This document shows, piece by piece, positions 1 through 10,724 of a DNA stretch of 64,000 nt. Under the pieces are notes generated by a model, which was given only the letters and a program-made list of their open reading frames with translations, was not told the origin of the DNA and ran no database searches. This stretch comes from Hydrangea macrophylla (lineage: Eukaryota > Streptophyta > Magnoliopsida > Cornales > Hydrangeaceae), in assembly GCA_033977485.1 (NCBI GenBank), contig CM066994.1, positions 44,851,155 to 44,915,154 of the forward strand, given 5' to 3'. Numbering within the stretch: position 1 is the first letter of the stretch; each line of letters starts with the position of its first letter. The position numbers were made by a program, and so were the translations under genes.

Positions 1-1158
1 CTTTTTGTGTGATTACTATCACTTTCTTGTCATTTAAACGTATATATAAGAAATGAAGGAGGGGTGGCAGAGGAAGCGGTGGCAGTGGTGGGAGGGGATC
101 CCATTTTGATGAAATTGGATCGGATGAGTTGATTTCAATTGGGTTTTCTAAATTGGATTTTGGGTTTAATCAGAATTCAGCTGGGTTTTCTGAAATTGGA
201 TTGGTGTGAGTATATTTATGCATATATATATCTATATTATATGCATATATGTGTGTGTGTGTTTATATTATTTTCTTATTGGTCTTTGTTTTTATTTTCT
301 TTTTGTTCTTAGTACAAGGGTAATTTTGGAATTTTAGTTTTTTTTAAGGTGATGTTATCATAATCTGTTAACTTGTTTAACGGTAAGTTAACGAAGGGGG
401 AACTTGGTTAGTGAAATTTAAAAATAAGAGAGGTAAGTGTTACCTTTGAAATGTGGAGGGAGGTAAGTGCTATTAGACCAAACGTCAAGGGATGTAGGTG
501 ATATATATTGACCCAAAATCTTAATAAGAAATAAAGATGGATGTATTTGTAGACATGCGAAAAGGTATAAATGTTCTAAGATCTATTTCCAGCGCTCATG
601 ATTTCATGACGTTGTTTTTAACACGTGTGCTTCTAACTAAATATCAAAATATAAAATTTAATATAATTTATAATTGAATGTTATGAGTTTATTTGTCTCT
701 TTTTTTTAGTAACTATTTGCTATTTGCTATTCTTTTTCATTAAGGGATAATTGGCTTTTAGTCTATTTTTTCTATATAATTTAAAAGTTAATTAATTATT
801 TATTTTAAATTAAAAAAAATCAACATTTTGTAAAATTTAAAAGTCATTTAATTTTTCATGACGTGGAGCAATTCTTTATTACATAGGAGCAACTCTGCGA
901 AATATTGGGGGCAACTCTTGGAAAGTAGGGATCAAATCGTTTCAATGTTTGGTGCACCTTTTCACAATGCTGGGAGCAAGTTTTTAAAATGTTAGGAGCA
1001 ATTATCACAACGTTTAGGCGCGAGTTCACAATATTGAAAACATAAAGTAGACTAAAGAATAAAATTACTATTCAAAAGTTGATTTTTTTTATTTATTGTT
1101 AATTGTTTTTTAATTTTACAATAGAAGTAGACTGACTTATAACTTTCGTACAAAAAAT
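1..1158. other. AT-rich non-coding stretch
   Basis: No coding region is supportable here. It is AT-rich with a TA/TG microsatellite near 220-265. Positions about 350-514 look like one terminal region of a MULE-type DNA transposon and are listed separately. Around 880-1020 a loose phrase of the type 'GGGAGCAA' recurs several times with variable spacing. An ATG at 53 opens only a 17-codon frame. It could be retroelement debris or plain intergenic DNA. Confidence 0.6.
350..514. mobile_element. Possible right terminus of a MULE-like DNA transposon
   Basis: Read on the minus strand, the segment starts GGGTCAATATATATCACC at 514 and continues with phrases built on 'CTTACCTC', repeated about 40 bases apart. 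This resembles the long terminal inverted repeats of plant Mutator-like elements, and the complete MITE at 63046 in this window has a similar style. No matching left arm lies between 1 and 350, so the element is truncated, extends outside the window, or is misread. The call rests on style of sequence only. Confidence 0.3.
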
Positions 1159-1549
1159 TGTTGGGTTCCTCTTTAGTATATGAATTTTGTCCAAATTAAA
1201 TCTGTTTATCAAAAGCATATTAAAGTTTTGGGAACTAACGAAGTTAATTAGGTGGGAAGTTTTGCTGATGCATTTAATTTAGTTAGTTTGGGAATTTGGT
1301 GGTGCATAGTCTATACAAAGGTTCTTTGATATCTATTTAAGGAGTGTTCTCCTTTTTCAATCTGTAGAAAAAAGTAAGAGAAAAGTAAGAGTAAAGAAAA
1401 TCAGTTTGTATCTTCCCAGAAAGCTTAGCACAACAGTAAGCTATTTTGGTACTAAGTGTTTGTGATTTCTACCAACAACACTTTATTTTTTGATGATCAT
1501 TTGGTGAGGTTTTTCCTCTTGGTTTATTTGTATACACCTAAGGGTATTA

Positions 1550-1554
1550 GATGA
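1550..1554. repeat. Left target-site duplication GATGA
   Basis: GATGA immediately outside the left LTR matches GATGA at 4953-4957 outside the right LTR. A 5-bp duplication is the length expected of Ty3/gypsy integrase. Confidence 0.9.
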
Positions 1555-2249
1555 TGATGATGCCAGAATTTGGTAAGAATAAAGTAGAGCAGTTTAAGGA
1601 GAGAGAGAGTGAGAGAGACTATTTTTTTGTATGTGGTTCGGCCCTGTTAATGAAGGCACCTACATCCACGGGTGTGTCTGAGCACGTTCACTAGCAGATC
1701 ACCGGCGGGCCTGGTGAGCCAACAAAGAGAGGCAGCACTACAAGTAATACCGACCGGGTGTATGCGTATAATGGTGAATTTTATAGAGGTGCTGTGTAGA
1801 CTAAAGAGTTGGCGGCCCCCTCAATGGGGAGTGAGATGTCTCTTTTACAGATGTAAGAGACCTACTCGTACATGGATAATGAAATCATAATCCAATTAAT
1901 ATAGATTGGCATTAATTGTGGGGGTTTCCTAATTGGATTAGGAAATAGCTTGCACTTTCCATTGGTCTTCTAGCTTGAGTAGGAAACTGCCCGTAATGCT
2001 CAGGATCACGCTTGTGATGCTCGGGATCATGCCTGTGGGCCCGGATGGCCTGTTCCCACGGTGGGATGTGCCTGTGCGATTTTTTTGACCTGTTAGCTGA
2101 GTCTTGGATGAACCGCTCGGGATGATGAGTAGACTAGACCACTCGGGATGATGCTTGTCCGAAGAGTTGTGCATGATTTGACCGGGGCATGGACCGACTG
2201 CTGATTAGAACCGTTCGGTCATAGGATGGAACCATTTTTGGGTGTATCA
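1555..2249 (-). repeat. 3' LTR of the TR-GAG element
   Basis: This 695-bp LTR aligns end to end with 4258-4952, roughly 94-95% identical by eye with no net length change. Small ORFs inside it are matched by similar ones in the other LTR and are not genes. The polypurine tract GGGGGGCAGC (minus strand, about 2250-2260) abuts its inner end. Confidence 0.9.
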
Positions 2250-3153
2250 GCTGCCCCCCATTTTCAAGGTTGGCCAGATGCTATATCGGGGCAAGTTTGG
2301 AAATTAGTTTGATGTTACTTGCTATTGTCTGAGTGCTTGGAGAAGCTGCCTCAGGGCTTCTGAGCCTGGTGAGTCCTCAGGAACTGGCTGAGAATTGAGA
2401 CCCAGCCTAGCTTGGGACTTTTAGGTGCTCGGGAACTGACCGGGAGTTGAGACCCGGCCTAATTCGGAGTCTTTGAATGCTCGGGAAGTGACCGAGAGTT
2501 GAGACTCGGCCTACTTCGGAGTCTTTTTGCTTGAGTTAGCTCCCAGGATGGTTATCTTCTGCCCGTAAACCTTCATCAAGGTTGTGGGTAGAAGAATTTA
2601 ACCATGTTGGAAAAGCCGACCTAAAGCGTATTTCTCTAGGGTATTTTTATGTTAACTCCCCAGGATGGTTGTCTTCCGCCCAGTTAGCCTTCGTCAAAAC
2701 TATTGGGAGAAAAGCTTGACCATGTTGGTAGAGCCGACCTAAATCACGTTGCTTTAGGGTCTTCTTGCTCCTCTATCATCGGCCAACCTAAGAGATTTTA
2801 GTCACCTCTATCGTCGGTTTGGACCTAAGTGGAGTTAATGCCTCTGAGTACTGTAGGTGCTCGGGTTGTCCAAGATTTTTACTTGGTTATCCGCGAGGCT
2901 TGTAGATACCCGGTGTGATTACCTGTTTAGTTCACTGCGCCGTCTTGCCCCCCAAGCTTTCGCTAAGACGAGGGTCTTACAGAGGCTATGAACTGTAGGT
3001 AACCGACCTGGAACATAGTGGTTGCAGGGTCTTTTGAAGCTTGCCATCATCAGCCACCTAGGGGGTTTGCCCTGATCGTCGGTTGGACCTAAGCGAAGCC
3101 GGTGCCTCGGGCGTGACCCCGAGGTCTTTGGTGCCTCGGAGCCTGAGGTCTTT

Positions 3154-4198
3154 TTAGTGCCTGAGTTCGGAGCCCGAGCAGAAGGCTATGATAACGGCAG
3201 TTTCATCAAGATCATAGATGCTGAGCTTCTCTTGATTAAACCAGCCGATGAACTCCTCGAGGGTCTCATTATTCCTTTGTATGACCGTCAGTAGATGTAT
3301 GTCAGGCTTTGGTCGTTCTTGCATACCGATGAACTGATTGATAAACTGCTTGCTGAGTTGCTTGAAACTGCGGACCGATCGGGGCTTCAACGAGTAGAAC
3401 CATTGGACGGTCGGGCCTTTCAAAGTGCTGGGGAAGGCTAGGTAGTGTAGTTCATCGGAGTTGGTTGCTAAGGCCATCTGAGCCTTGTAGGTCCGGACGT
3501 GGTTGACCGGGGCTTCCCGAGCTGTTATAGGGATCTAGGCGAGGCTGCTTAAATTTGCGCGGGATGGCAAACCTCATGATCTAGACGGAAAACGGTGACT
3601 CTGTCTCGGTATTGGCTTGATTCGGAACACAGTTTTGACCAAGCTTCTTGGCCATTCCATCGATCTGCTTCTGTAAGTCCTTGATTCAGGCTTCCACTCC
3701 TTCCCGACCGGTACCCGAGGGGTTGGTCGGGTCAGTGGAAGAGGCTTCTTCATGGCGGGGTGCTGTCCTCTGGGATCGGGCTCGGCTATGACTCCGGGTA
3801 ACCGTGTGCCCAGGGACGATTCGGCTCTTGACCGAGTGACCCTGGACTGATTCCCGGGCCATATGCTCCCGCCTTTCCTCTCAGGCAGCATGCCCACTGT
3901 TGATGTCTCTGGCATCCTCAACACGGGAAGGGTTAGCTCGGGCACGTTGTCTGGTCTAGATTGGTTCCCGACCGTACACAACATTCCCGGGTCATTTCCC
4001 GGCCCCTGGAGGACGACTTTGCTGGGCCAGCAGGGCTTCAATCTATCACTGGATTTGACGCTAGCCTTCCAGGAGTTGCGTAAGAGTCGCGGTGATCTGC
4101 TCAAATGTCATGGCTGCCGCAGCCGGTGCCGGTGCCGGGGCTGAAGGAACATCCCGGTCGGATTGCTGATTAGCCTTCTCACCCTTCTTTGGTGGCAT
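3154..4198 (-). pseudogene. Degenerate gag of the TR-GAG element
   Basis: A start ATG lies at 4198 (protein begins MPPKKGEKAN), followed by a proline/alanine-rich tract. The frame is then broken by stops and frameshifts. The clearest part is 3154-3477, where 107 codons are open and carry the plant Retrotrans_gag signature: AFPSTLKGPTVQWFYSL, then SFKQLSKQFINQFIG, then NETLEEFIGWFN. This capsid-like domain forms the virus-like particle in autonomous relatives. It ends before any zinc knuckle. Other open frames across 3574-4144 are shadows. The family is clear, and the copy is dead. Confidence 0.8.
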
Positions 4199-4236
4199 GA
4201 TGACCAGTCAAGAGATTTGTTGATGAGAGTACTCGT

Positions 4237-4256
4237 TTCCCACAGACGGCGCCAAA
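4237..4256 (-). promoter_or_regulatory. Primer-binding site of the TR-GAG element
   Basis: Read on the minus strand just inside the right LTR, the sequence is TTTGGCGCCGTCTGTGGGA. This GGCGCCGTCTGTGG form is characteristic of TAT/Retand-type plant gypsy elements and primes minus-strand DNA from a host tRNA 3' end. It fixes the element's orientation as minus. Confidence 0.8.
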
Positions 4257-4257
4257 C

Positions 4258-4952
4258 TGATGATGCCAGAATTTGGTAAGAACAAAGTAGAGCAGTTTAA
4301 GGAGAGAGAGAGTGAGAGAGACTATTTTTTTGTATGTGGTTCGGCCCTATTAATGAAGGTACCTACGTCCACGGGTGTGTCTGAGCACGTTCACTAGCAG
4401 ATCACCGGTGGGCCTGGTGAGCCAACAAAGAGGGGTGGCACTACCAGTAATACCGGCCGAGTGTATGTGTATAATGGTGAAATTTATAGAGGTGCTGTGT
4501 AGACTTAAGAGTTGGCGGCCCCCTCAATGGGGAGTGAGAGGTCTCTTTTATAGATGTAAGAGACCTACTCGTACATGGATAATGAAATCATAATCCAATT
4601 AATATAGATTGGCATTAATTGTGGGGGTTTCCTAATTGGATTAGGAAATAGCTTGCACTTTCCATTGGTCTTCTAGCATGAGTAGGAAACTGCTCGTAAT
4701 GCTCGGGATCACGTCTGTTATGCTCGGGATCATGCCTATGGGCCCGGATGGGCTGTTCCCACGGTGAGATGTGCCTATGCGGTTTTCCCGACCTGTTAGC
4801 CGGGTCTTGGATGAACCGCTCAGGATGATGAGTAGACTAGACCGCTCGGGATGATGTTTGTCCGAAGAGTTGTGCATGATTTGACCGGGGCATGGACCGG
4901 CTGCTGATTAGAACCGCTCGGTCATATGATGGAGCCTATTTTGGGTGTATTA
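4258..4952 (-). repeat. 5' LTR of the TR-GAG element
   Basis: This 695-bp copy matches 1555-2249. Its outer end on the minus strand reads TAATACACCC instead of TGATACACCC, a G-to-A change in the terminal TG of the kind expected from decay of methylated cytosine. The GATGA TSD follows at 4953-4957. Confidence 0.9.
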
Positions 4953-5122
4953 GATGATACCTTTGTGTCTCTTGTAATCTTTTTTAATTCGAAGTTGTGA
5001 TAGTGAAGAAGGAACTGACCTGAGGGTTTTGATGGATGTAGCCTACGTATTGTATGTCAATGTGTATCTCTTTTTTTTTTTTTTTTTTTTTCTGCTGCAC
5101 TATTTATTTCTTTGTGATTTAT

Positions 5123-7141
5123 AGTCATGACCTCGCTACGGGCTAAAATAGGACACATGGCATGCCACTGAGGCTTATCAAGTTCATTAAAAGTAAACGC
5201 AGCAGAAAAGAAACATAAACAAACTATATAAAACAAAGTTCATTTGAAAAACATTGAACTACGAGTCCGTAAACTCCGTATAAAATCAAAAAGTCAATTA
5301 TAATTCAAAACAAATATATTTTAGTTAATACGGACCCCAAAGGTACCCTAAGAACCAATTAGGACCTTTAAAATTTTTCTAAAAGAGGTAGCTAAGAGTA
5401 AACTATCAGGGTGTGGTTCGACCGGTCGAACTGTACCCTGGGACCTGGGTAGAATCCTTCTTTGCTTGTTAGATTTTGCCTAAGTATCACTCAACCAATT
5501 CAAATCAATGCTTCTACAACTCATTTAAAACATTATAAAATATTCTCGCAAGATGAATTTGATAAGTTATGCATCCAAAACATGAACTCGAGAGTTCGGG
5601 TCCATTTCAAACATAACCAAAAGAGATTTACTACGAATTACAACACTACGTATCCGTTCCGAGGTTTCCAAGTTAAGAACATGGTTCTACTTTTTAAAAC
5701 TCATATTACATCATTGGAATGGAATATAAAATAGAAAGAAAAAAAAAAAACATGATCCCGGCATCCTATCATCCTCACTCTTCTTAATTCTTCTTTCTTT
5801 CATCTTCTCACCTGCAATGGAGTAAATATTCTCCACTACTCAGCTAGATGCAGAGTGTACAATCCTAATAGATGCATATATGAAAATTCATGCTTTAATA
5901 TCATCAATCACATCAACTAGTCTCTAGGGAGAGAGATATGCATTCATTTGATATACCTAAAAGTCTAAGCCTTAAACTGTGATGCTAACGGCAAGTCCAA
6001 AGTCTTCAATTATTATATCCAACTGCCCTGGTAGGATGGATTCCCAAACCATGCATAGTAGCCATCGCTATTCAAATTCTCAAACATTGAGAAGCTTACC
6101 TTGGAATGAAATTGTATAAATCTTTCCTTTGACTCGCATAGTCACTTAGCATGCTCACATATCATACACACATACTTTTCATAATTATTCAGGATTATAA
6201 TTAACAGGCCTAAACTAACACATGAATTTTTCCCGAGTCCACAATATCATATTTGATATTTAAAACATATAAATCCCTATATGACATAGGCTAGGAATTC
6301 ATACCTTATGCAAAGATCCTATGACTGCAGGAGGGGATCTAGAATACCAAATACATGCTAAATGTCAGATGACAAACAAAACCTATGAGTTTAATTTACA
6401 TGATTTTTCCCAAAATTCCAAAATTAGGTGCTCAGAAAATAATTCCCAAACATTGCCTAGCATGTATCAAAATGAAGGTCTTGCCTCAAGGGTTCTAGAA
6501 ATATAAACGAGGAGAATTTCTAATAAACGAACGGCCGTCGTTTGGCGTCACAAAGCTCGGAGATAAAAATCTCCCTTTTCGCTCTCCTCTTTCTCCTTCA
6601 GGTTAGGAAATGAAAAATGAAAATATCTAAACTCTTCTAATATATAGATTTTTCTTTTCAAAATTGTGATTAACTCCCCACAAGTTCTTTAAACTTTCAA
6701 ATATCTCTCGACACTTCTTAAAACGTTTCAAAACATCTCTCCGAGTGAAAGTATCAAATTTCTATAAGTTTTCATCTAAGTCTCGTTTGGGTCTGTAATT
6801 ACATTCTGAAAACTATTTTCGTAAAATTTCTAGTTAACTTACCTTTTATTCAATGTATCAATTACGCTATCATCAAATCTTTCAAAATGATCATAAACAT
6901 GATCTAAACTATCAGTAAACATCTAAAACAAGTATATTAACTATTCACGTTAATCAAATAAAGTCAAATAACATTTAATCACATAAATGTCATTTAATCA
7001 CACCAATTTCTTATTGATTATCCAAAGTTCTGTGTCCTCAGTTGACACCCACTGTTGACCCGCGGTCAACCTCATCCACAATTATTAAACCACGTTAATA
7101 ATTCTAATTAAAACAAAAAGATTTTTCGGGACGAGTGTGAT
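5123..7141 (-). repeat. L1-family gypsy LTR (3' LTR of a minus-strand element)
   Basis: About 2.0 kb aligns in pieces with the plus-strand L1 solo LTR at 43214-45281. Shared landmarks are the start (minus strand TCACACTCGTCCCG near 7140, compare TGTCACACCCG at 43214), the 'gaggttgac..gtcaac' and 'gaggacaca' segments near 7030-7085, a TATA region near 6640-6655 (minus) and the distal 'GGCATGCCAC' segment near 5160. A GGGAAGAG purine run just right of 7141 fits a polypurine tract. The left end is eroded (TCATGACC near 5125). It contains a single perfect palindrome GGTTCGACCGGTCGAAC near 5415-5431. Confidence 0.65.
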
Positions 7142-7812
7142 AACTCTTCCCGACAAAAAGGAAGTTTGTCCCCAAACTTATGCCATCTCTTCCAGTCACA
7201 CTGACTTCAAATAAATAATTCTAGCGTTTTCTCATTACAAACCGCACATCTCTACTAAGATGTCACAATCTCATGAGGAAAATTAATCCTCAAGCTCTGA
7301 AGGAAAATAAATCCTTAGAGCCCCCATCTCAATCCGATTGTAGATTCATACTGAATCCTAGCAATACATTGAAGCATCTTGACAAGTAAGAACATCAATC
7401 CCTGAGTAGAACATACTCAATAGTCAAACTTGACATTAAATCACATCATGATGTCACAATGTCAACCTAGATATCCTTTCATCGTACTTATCACATACAC
7501 TTTCCAAAATCCAAAGGTTTTATCTCAATCACTAAAACAAAGGAAATAGCTGATCTCCCATTCACCTATGTTTTTTTTTGACTAAAATTCATTGACAACA
7601 TGTCTCAACTGGTTAACAACCATACACAATTCTTCATTTCGAAGCGAACCAAAACTGAGTACTATAATAGATACATACCCCATCGATAAGCCAATGCTTT
7701 AGCCAACTATTTTATACACTATAGATTTAATCCCTTATCTGGTTAATCATGAAATACTTGTAGAATGATAACATATTTCAAACATCTCTCATTCGAGTAA
7801 CTTATCACTAGG
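7142..7812 (-). other. Non-coding 3' internal region of a gypsy element
   Basis: Read on the minus strand this runs into the L1 LTR through 'TTTGGGGACAAACTTCC...GGGAAGAG', the usual 'GAGGACGAA...purine tract' end of plant gypsy internal regions. No coding frame is visible. Somewhere between here and 7813 lies the junction between L1-element sequence and the E2 gag start, presumably a deletion, but I cannot place it to the base. Confidence 0.5.
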
Positions 7813-7996
7813 CTATCTCGGTGGCGGTGGTGCAACAGGTCTCTTGTGAGTAGAGTGGTTATAAGTATCTCCCACATGTTCCATCCTTTGCATGAAAGCT
7901 TCGAAAATGCCCGTTGGATCCATGCCTTCCAGAATAGGGGCTCCTAATCGTGCTTGATTCCTCAGTCTAACTATAGTGGTAATGTATGTCGTGTAC
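7813..7996 (-). pseudogene. Truncated gag start (exon 2) of chromovirus E2
   Basis: An open frame of about 60 codons ends at a TAG at 7813-7815. It contains MDPTGIFEAFMQRMEHVGD followed by a PPPP tract. This matches the gag N-terminus of E4 (NPTGIFGAFLQRLDYIG near 22180-22230), so it is the start of a chromovirus gag cut off before the capsid domain. It is preceded on the minus strand by a 3' splice-like TTTTGTAG, with the exon starting GTACACGAC. E4 has the same GTAG/GTAC junction at 22097-22103, suggesting that gag in this family is made from a spliced RNA. The splicing is inference. Confidence 0.6.
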
Positions 7997-8367
7997 CTAC
8001 AAAAGATCTATTGATTAACTGAAAGTCATCTCATAGAAACACAATAAAGATAAAACAAGATATGGAATGAACTACCAGTTCTACTAATCAGCATATCTCA
8101 GTTCAATCATATACTTAATATCAAAAGTATTGTTCGTATATATGTATATATCAAAATATGTACCACATAGTACACACTAGTCAAACTGTGTATCACATGG
8201 GACATAGGCTAATATAGTACTAAGGTCAGCTATTTACAATACTACTATAATTGATAATATCGGTACAAAGCTATAGTCAAATAGCTATCTCTCAAGCTCC
8301 CAAAATCACGTGGACAACATGTCCTGATATAAAACTAACAAAAACTAAACCCCCTCAAGATCCTGAC

Positions 8368-9384
8368 TCAAAATTCATCAGCATCGGATCCTACTGCTCG
8401 TGCCTCATCCTCTGAAATGATATCCGTTTCCTCAAGGGGAACATCCACAACCGGTGCTGCGAGATCTCCGACTACTACTCCGATATCCCAATCCTCAACT
8501 ACCTCTATATATGTATCCTCTACCATGTCTTCCATTATCGCCTGATTAGCAACGTCGATGGCTAGAACAGTAAATCCATCAGCTATGTCCATTGCCCTTG
8601 CGAATGTAGCCTCTCCCATAATAAATCTAGCTGGCTGACTGACAATCTCAGCTATCCGTCCTACTACCATATCGGCTATGGCTACCATATGTAATATAGG
8701 TCTAGCCGATAACTCAAGTACAATGGGTACCTTTGGCACATCTACCTCCTCGTTAGGAACATCCTCCTTTACTACCTCCATCATCACGTCTCCCTTTACC
8801 ACTACATCATCCTTTCCAACCATGATATTTTCCTCAACGGCCTTGGGGTCCTCTAGTTCCGACACTGGGTCCTCTAGCTCTAGCTCTGGCTCTGGCTCCT
8901 TATCGGGAACATACTATGGAACCTCTGGGTTATCCTTCGGCTCATCATCATCGTCGTCATCTATAGGCTTCTTCTTTACTGGTTCCTCATCCCTCTCTAT
9001 CGGCTCAAGCTTTGGCACAAGTATATCGGGTGTCAGTGATGGTGGGATTGCCGGTGCCAGTACCGATGTTGGTGCAATTGCAGGCTTTGGCAAAACAGGC
9101 CTAGGTATAATATCCCACAACTCAATCTCGTCTACCTCTGGCTTACTCTGAATCAATCTAGCCTTTTCTTGGTATATGGCGTGAAATGCATCCATGCATA
9201 TCTCTATAGGGTATGTCGTGCCCACAATATAGAGAGAAGTCCACATCCTCTCTTCCAAATAATGACTAATCTTCTGGTGAATGTGGCTAAGATATATCTC
9301 TGGTTTGGCTGGCTCTACTGTGTCGCTGTGGATCACATGTCCCCCAAATGAATCGTCCACAAACATATGGAAACCTGGATCCAT
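8368..9384 (-). pseudogene. Extra ORF ahead of gag in chromovirus E2, unknown function
   Basis: One frame of 339 codons runs from ATG at 9384 to TGA at 8368, interrupted by a single in-frame TAG at 8914-8916. The first 30 residues (DPGFHMFV...IHSDTVEPA) match a remnant at the same place in E3 (35813-35914). Residues about 30-90 look globular (YLSHIHQKISHYLEERMW, then YPIEICMDAFHAIYQ). Then come a Pro-rich stretch, a DDDDDD acidic run and a long Glu/Asp/Val-rich tail. There is no zinc finger, protease or capsid motif. It lies between the PBS (9512-9529) and the gag start (7996), where most chromoviruses have only a short leader. I do not recognise the family. The serine-rich plus-strand frame at 8678-9151 is its shadow. 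Confidence 0.6.
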
Positions 9385-9511
9385 GCTAACATGTAAATGA
9401 AACTATCTATCGTCAGGAGGACGAACTTATCTAAAACTCATATCTCATCTCAGGGAATCTTAAATACTAGGACTAGATGGTGTGGAGTGAATAGTGAATA
9501 AAAGTATCCAA

Positions 9512-9529
9512 CCTGGGGGTCAGATACCA
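9512..9529 (-). promoter_or_regulatory. Primer-binding site of E2
   Basis: The minus strand reads TGGTATCTGACCCCCAGG, 8 bases inside the LTR end at 9537. It resembles the initiator tRNA-Met site TGGTATCAGAGC used by E3, E4 and the copia elements, with changes after TGGTATC. Confidence 0.6.
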
Positions 9530-10208
9530 AAAGTCCTATCATGCCCCAGAGCAGCAAAAATAGAAAAAATAAATTTCATTTTTGGGTCCAAAGGGAATGA
9601 CGGGTGAATGTCACTAATTATCCACACCACATAGTACAATCAACTAGAAGTAACAAAAACAATTATAATATCAAATTTAATATATTACAAAAGTTTTAGC
9701 TAATACAATAACATTAGAGTTGTCCACAGGAACATAACAGGTTTGAAAGTAACGTATGCCTAAGTACCCGTTTAACTAATAAAGTTCAGCAGGAATATAA
9801 AACTAGATACAACTTCTTCATCTCTAGCTAGCGTATGGGTAGTCGTTAGCATAACAGCCTTCTCTGGCATATCCAGCATTACTGGAGCCACCCTCTGCAT
9901 ATTCCCCGTTAGGGTACTAGCTGTCGTCATAAGTTCCATTATCTGCATTAAGAGGGACAGGGTAGTCTAGACGGGGAATGTCAAGGCAATACTGGTCGTC
10001 AGCTTACTGAGAGCTGAGTGAATAGAAACTCACAAGGTCCCACTTATACAAACAAAAGTAAGTTGTAAAAGTTATAAGATATAGTCCTACTAAGTAATAT
10101 CTTTTCTTTATTCAACCCCGCATTGCCCGAATCCACGTTATATTATGTAAAGACCTATAGACATTGACTCATAAGATAGATTTGATTGTAATATTCTTGG
10201 ATACACCA

Positions 10209-10688
10209 TGTAATAACCCTAAAATTTCTATGTAAATAATTATTTTAATTATTATTTTCAGTTAGCAATATTATATGAGTGTGCCTATGTAAGAAGCGTG
10301 TTTGAAAATTTTAAGTGTTTGGTGGACATATAAATTAAATCATTAGTGAGCCCTTTAGTTTGAATGCTACATTTTATTAATTTAAATTTATTAAAAAAAA
10401 ATGAAGGGTTGATATGTATTTTTTTATATATATTTACAGGTCCGCGAATGTGTCAAATAGTGTATCTGGTATTGAAATTAAGTGCCCGGGGTATGAGTAC
10501 CCTTTGGGCTAGCCATTTTAGTGGTTTGTGTTACATTCTGGGCTCATATGAGTCTCTTTTGTTAACCCATAAAAAGAAAAAAAGGGATTATTAATATTTG
10601 TGTGAGTAATATATGTATTGTGTGTGTATTATATGTATATAGATAGATAACATATCCTAGGGTTAGAAAAAAAAAAAAAGAGCAGCCT

Positions 10689-10724
<36 letters not shown>

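Larger units (their letters stand above)
1555..4952 (-). mobile_element. Non-autonomous gag-only LTR retrotransposon (TR-GAG-like)
   Basis: Two 695-bp direct repeats (1555-2249 and 4258-4952) bound the unit, and a perfect 5-bp TSD GATGA lies at 1550-1554 and 4953-4957. On the minus strand each LTR runs TGATACACCC...CATCATCA; the right copy starts TA. A primer-binding site follows the right LTR and a polypurine tract precedes the left one, so transcription runs right to left. The only 2 kb of internal DNA holds a broken gag with no protease, RT, RNase H or integrase. Terminal-repeat retrotransposons with a GAG domain are a known plant class dependent on autonomous partners. The gag and PBS style point to the TAT lineage of Ty3/gypsy. 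Confidence 0.9.
1159..5122 (+). mobile_element. Copia-like solo LTR, split by a TR-GAG insertion
   Basis: The sequence begins TGTTGGGTTCC at 1159. It carries a TATA-like TATTTAAGG near 1334 and a typical copia LTR stretch (a 'gaggtttttcctc' segment before 1555, 'gatggatgtagcc' and a T-run after 4957). It ends near 'ctgctgca...gatttata' at about 5090-5122. Removing the element at 1555-4952 and one TSD copy leaves about 560 bp, a normal copia LTR length. No internal domain or partner LTR is present, so it is read as a solo LTR. The right boundary is uncertain because the L1 LTR begins there, and no TSD was found. Confidence 0.45.

Noticed and set aside
53..110. ATG-initiated Trp-rich frame near the window start
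   Set aside because: It stops after 17 codons, with no splice or homology support for an exon.
1672..4593. 72-codon frames at 1672-1890 and 4375-4593 with nearly equal sequence, seeming a conserved duplicated gene
   Set aside because: They lie at the same place in the two LTRs of the TR-GAG element; similarity follows from LTR identity.
8678..9151. 157-codon serine/glycine-rich plus-strand frame
   Set aside because: It is the antisense shadow of the acidic E2 ORF; Ser/Gly/Thr codons mirror the Asp/Glu/Pro-rich codons of the minus strand.
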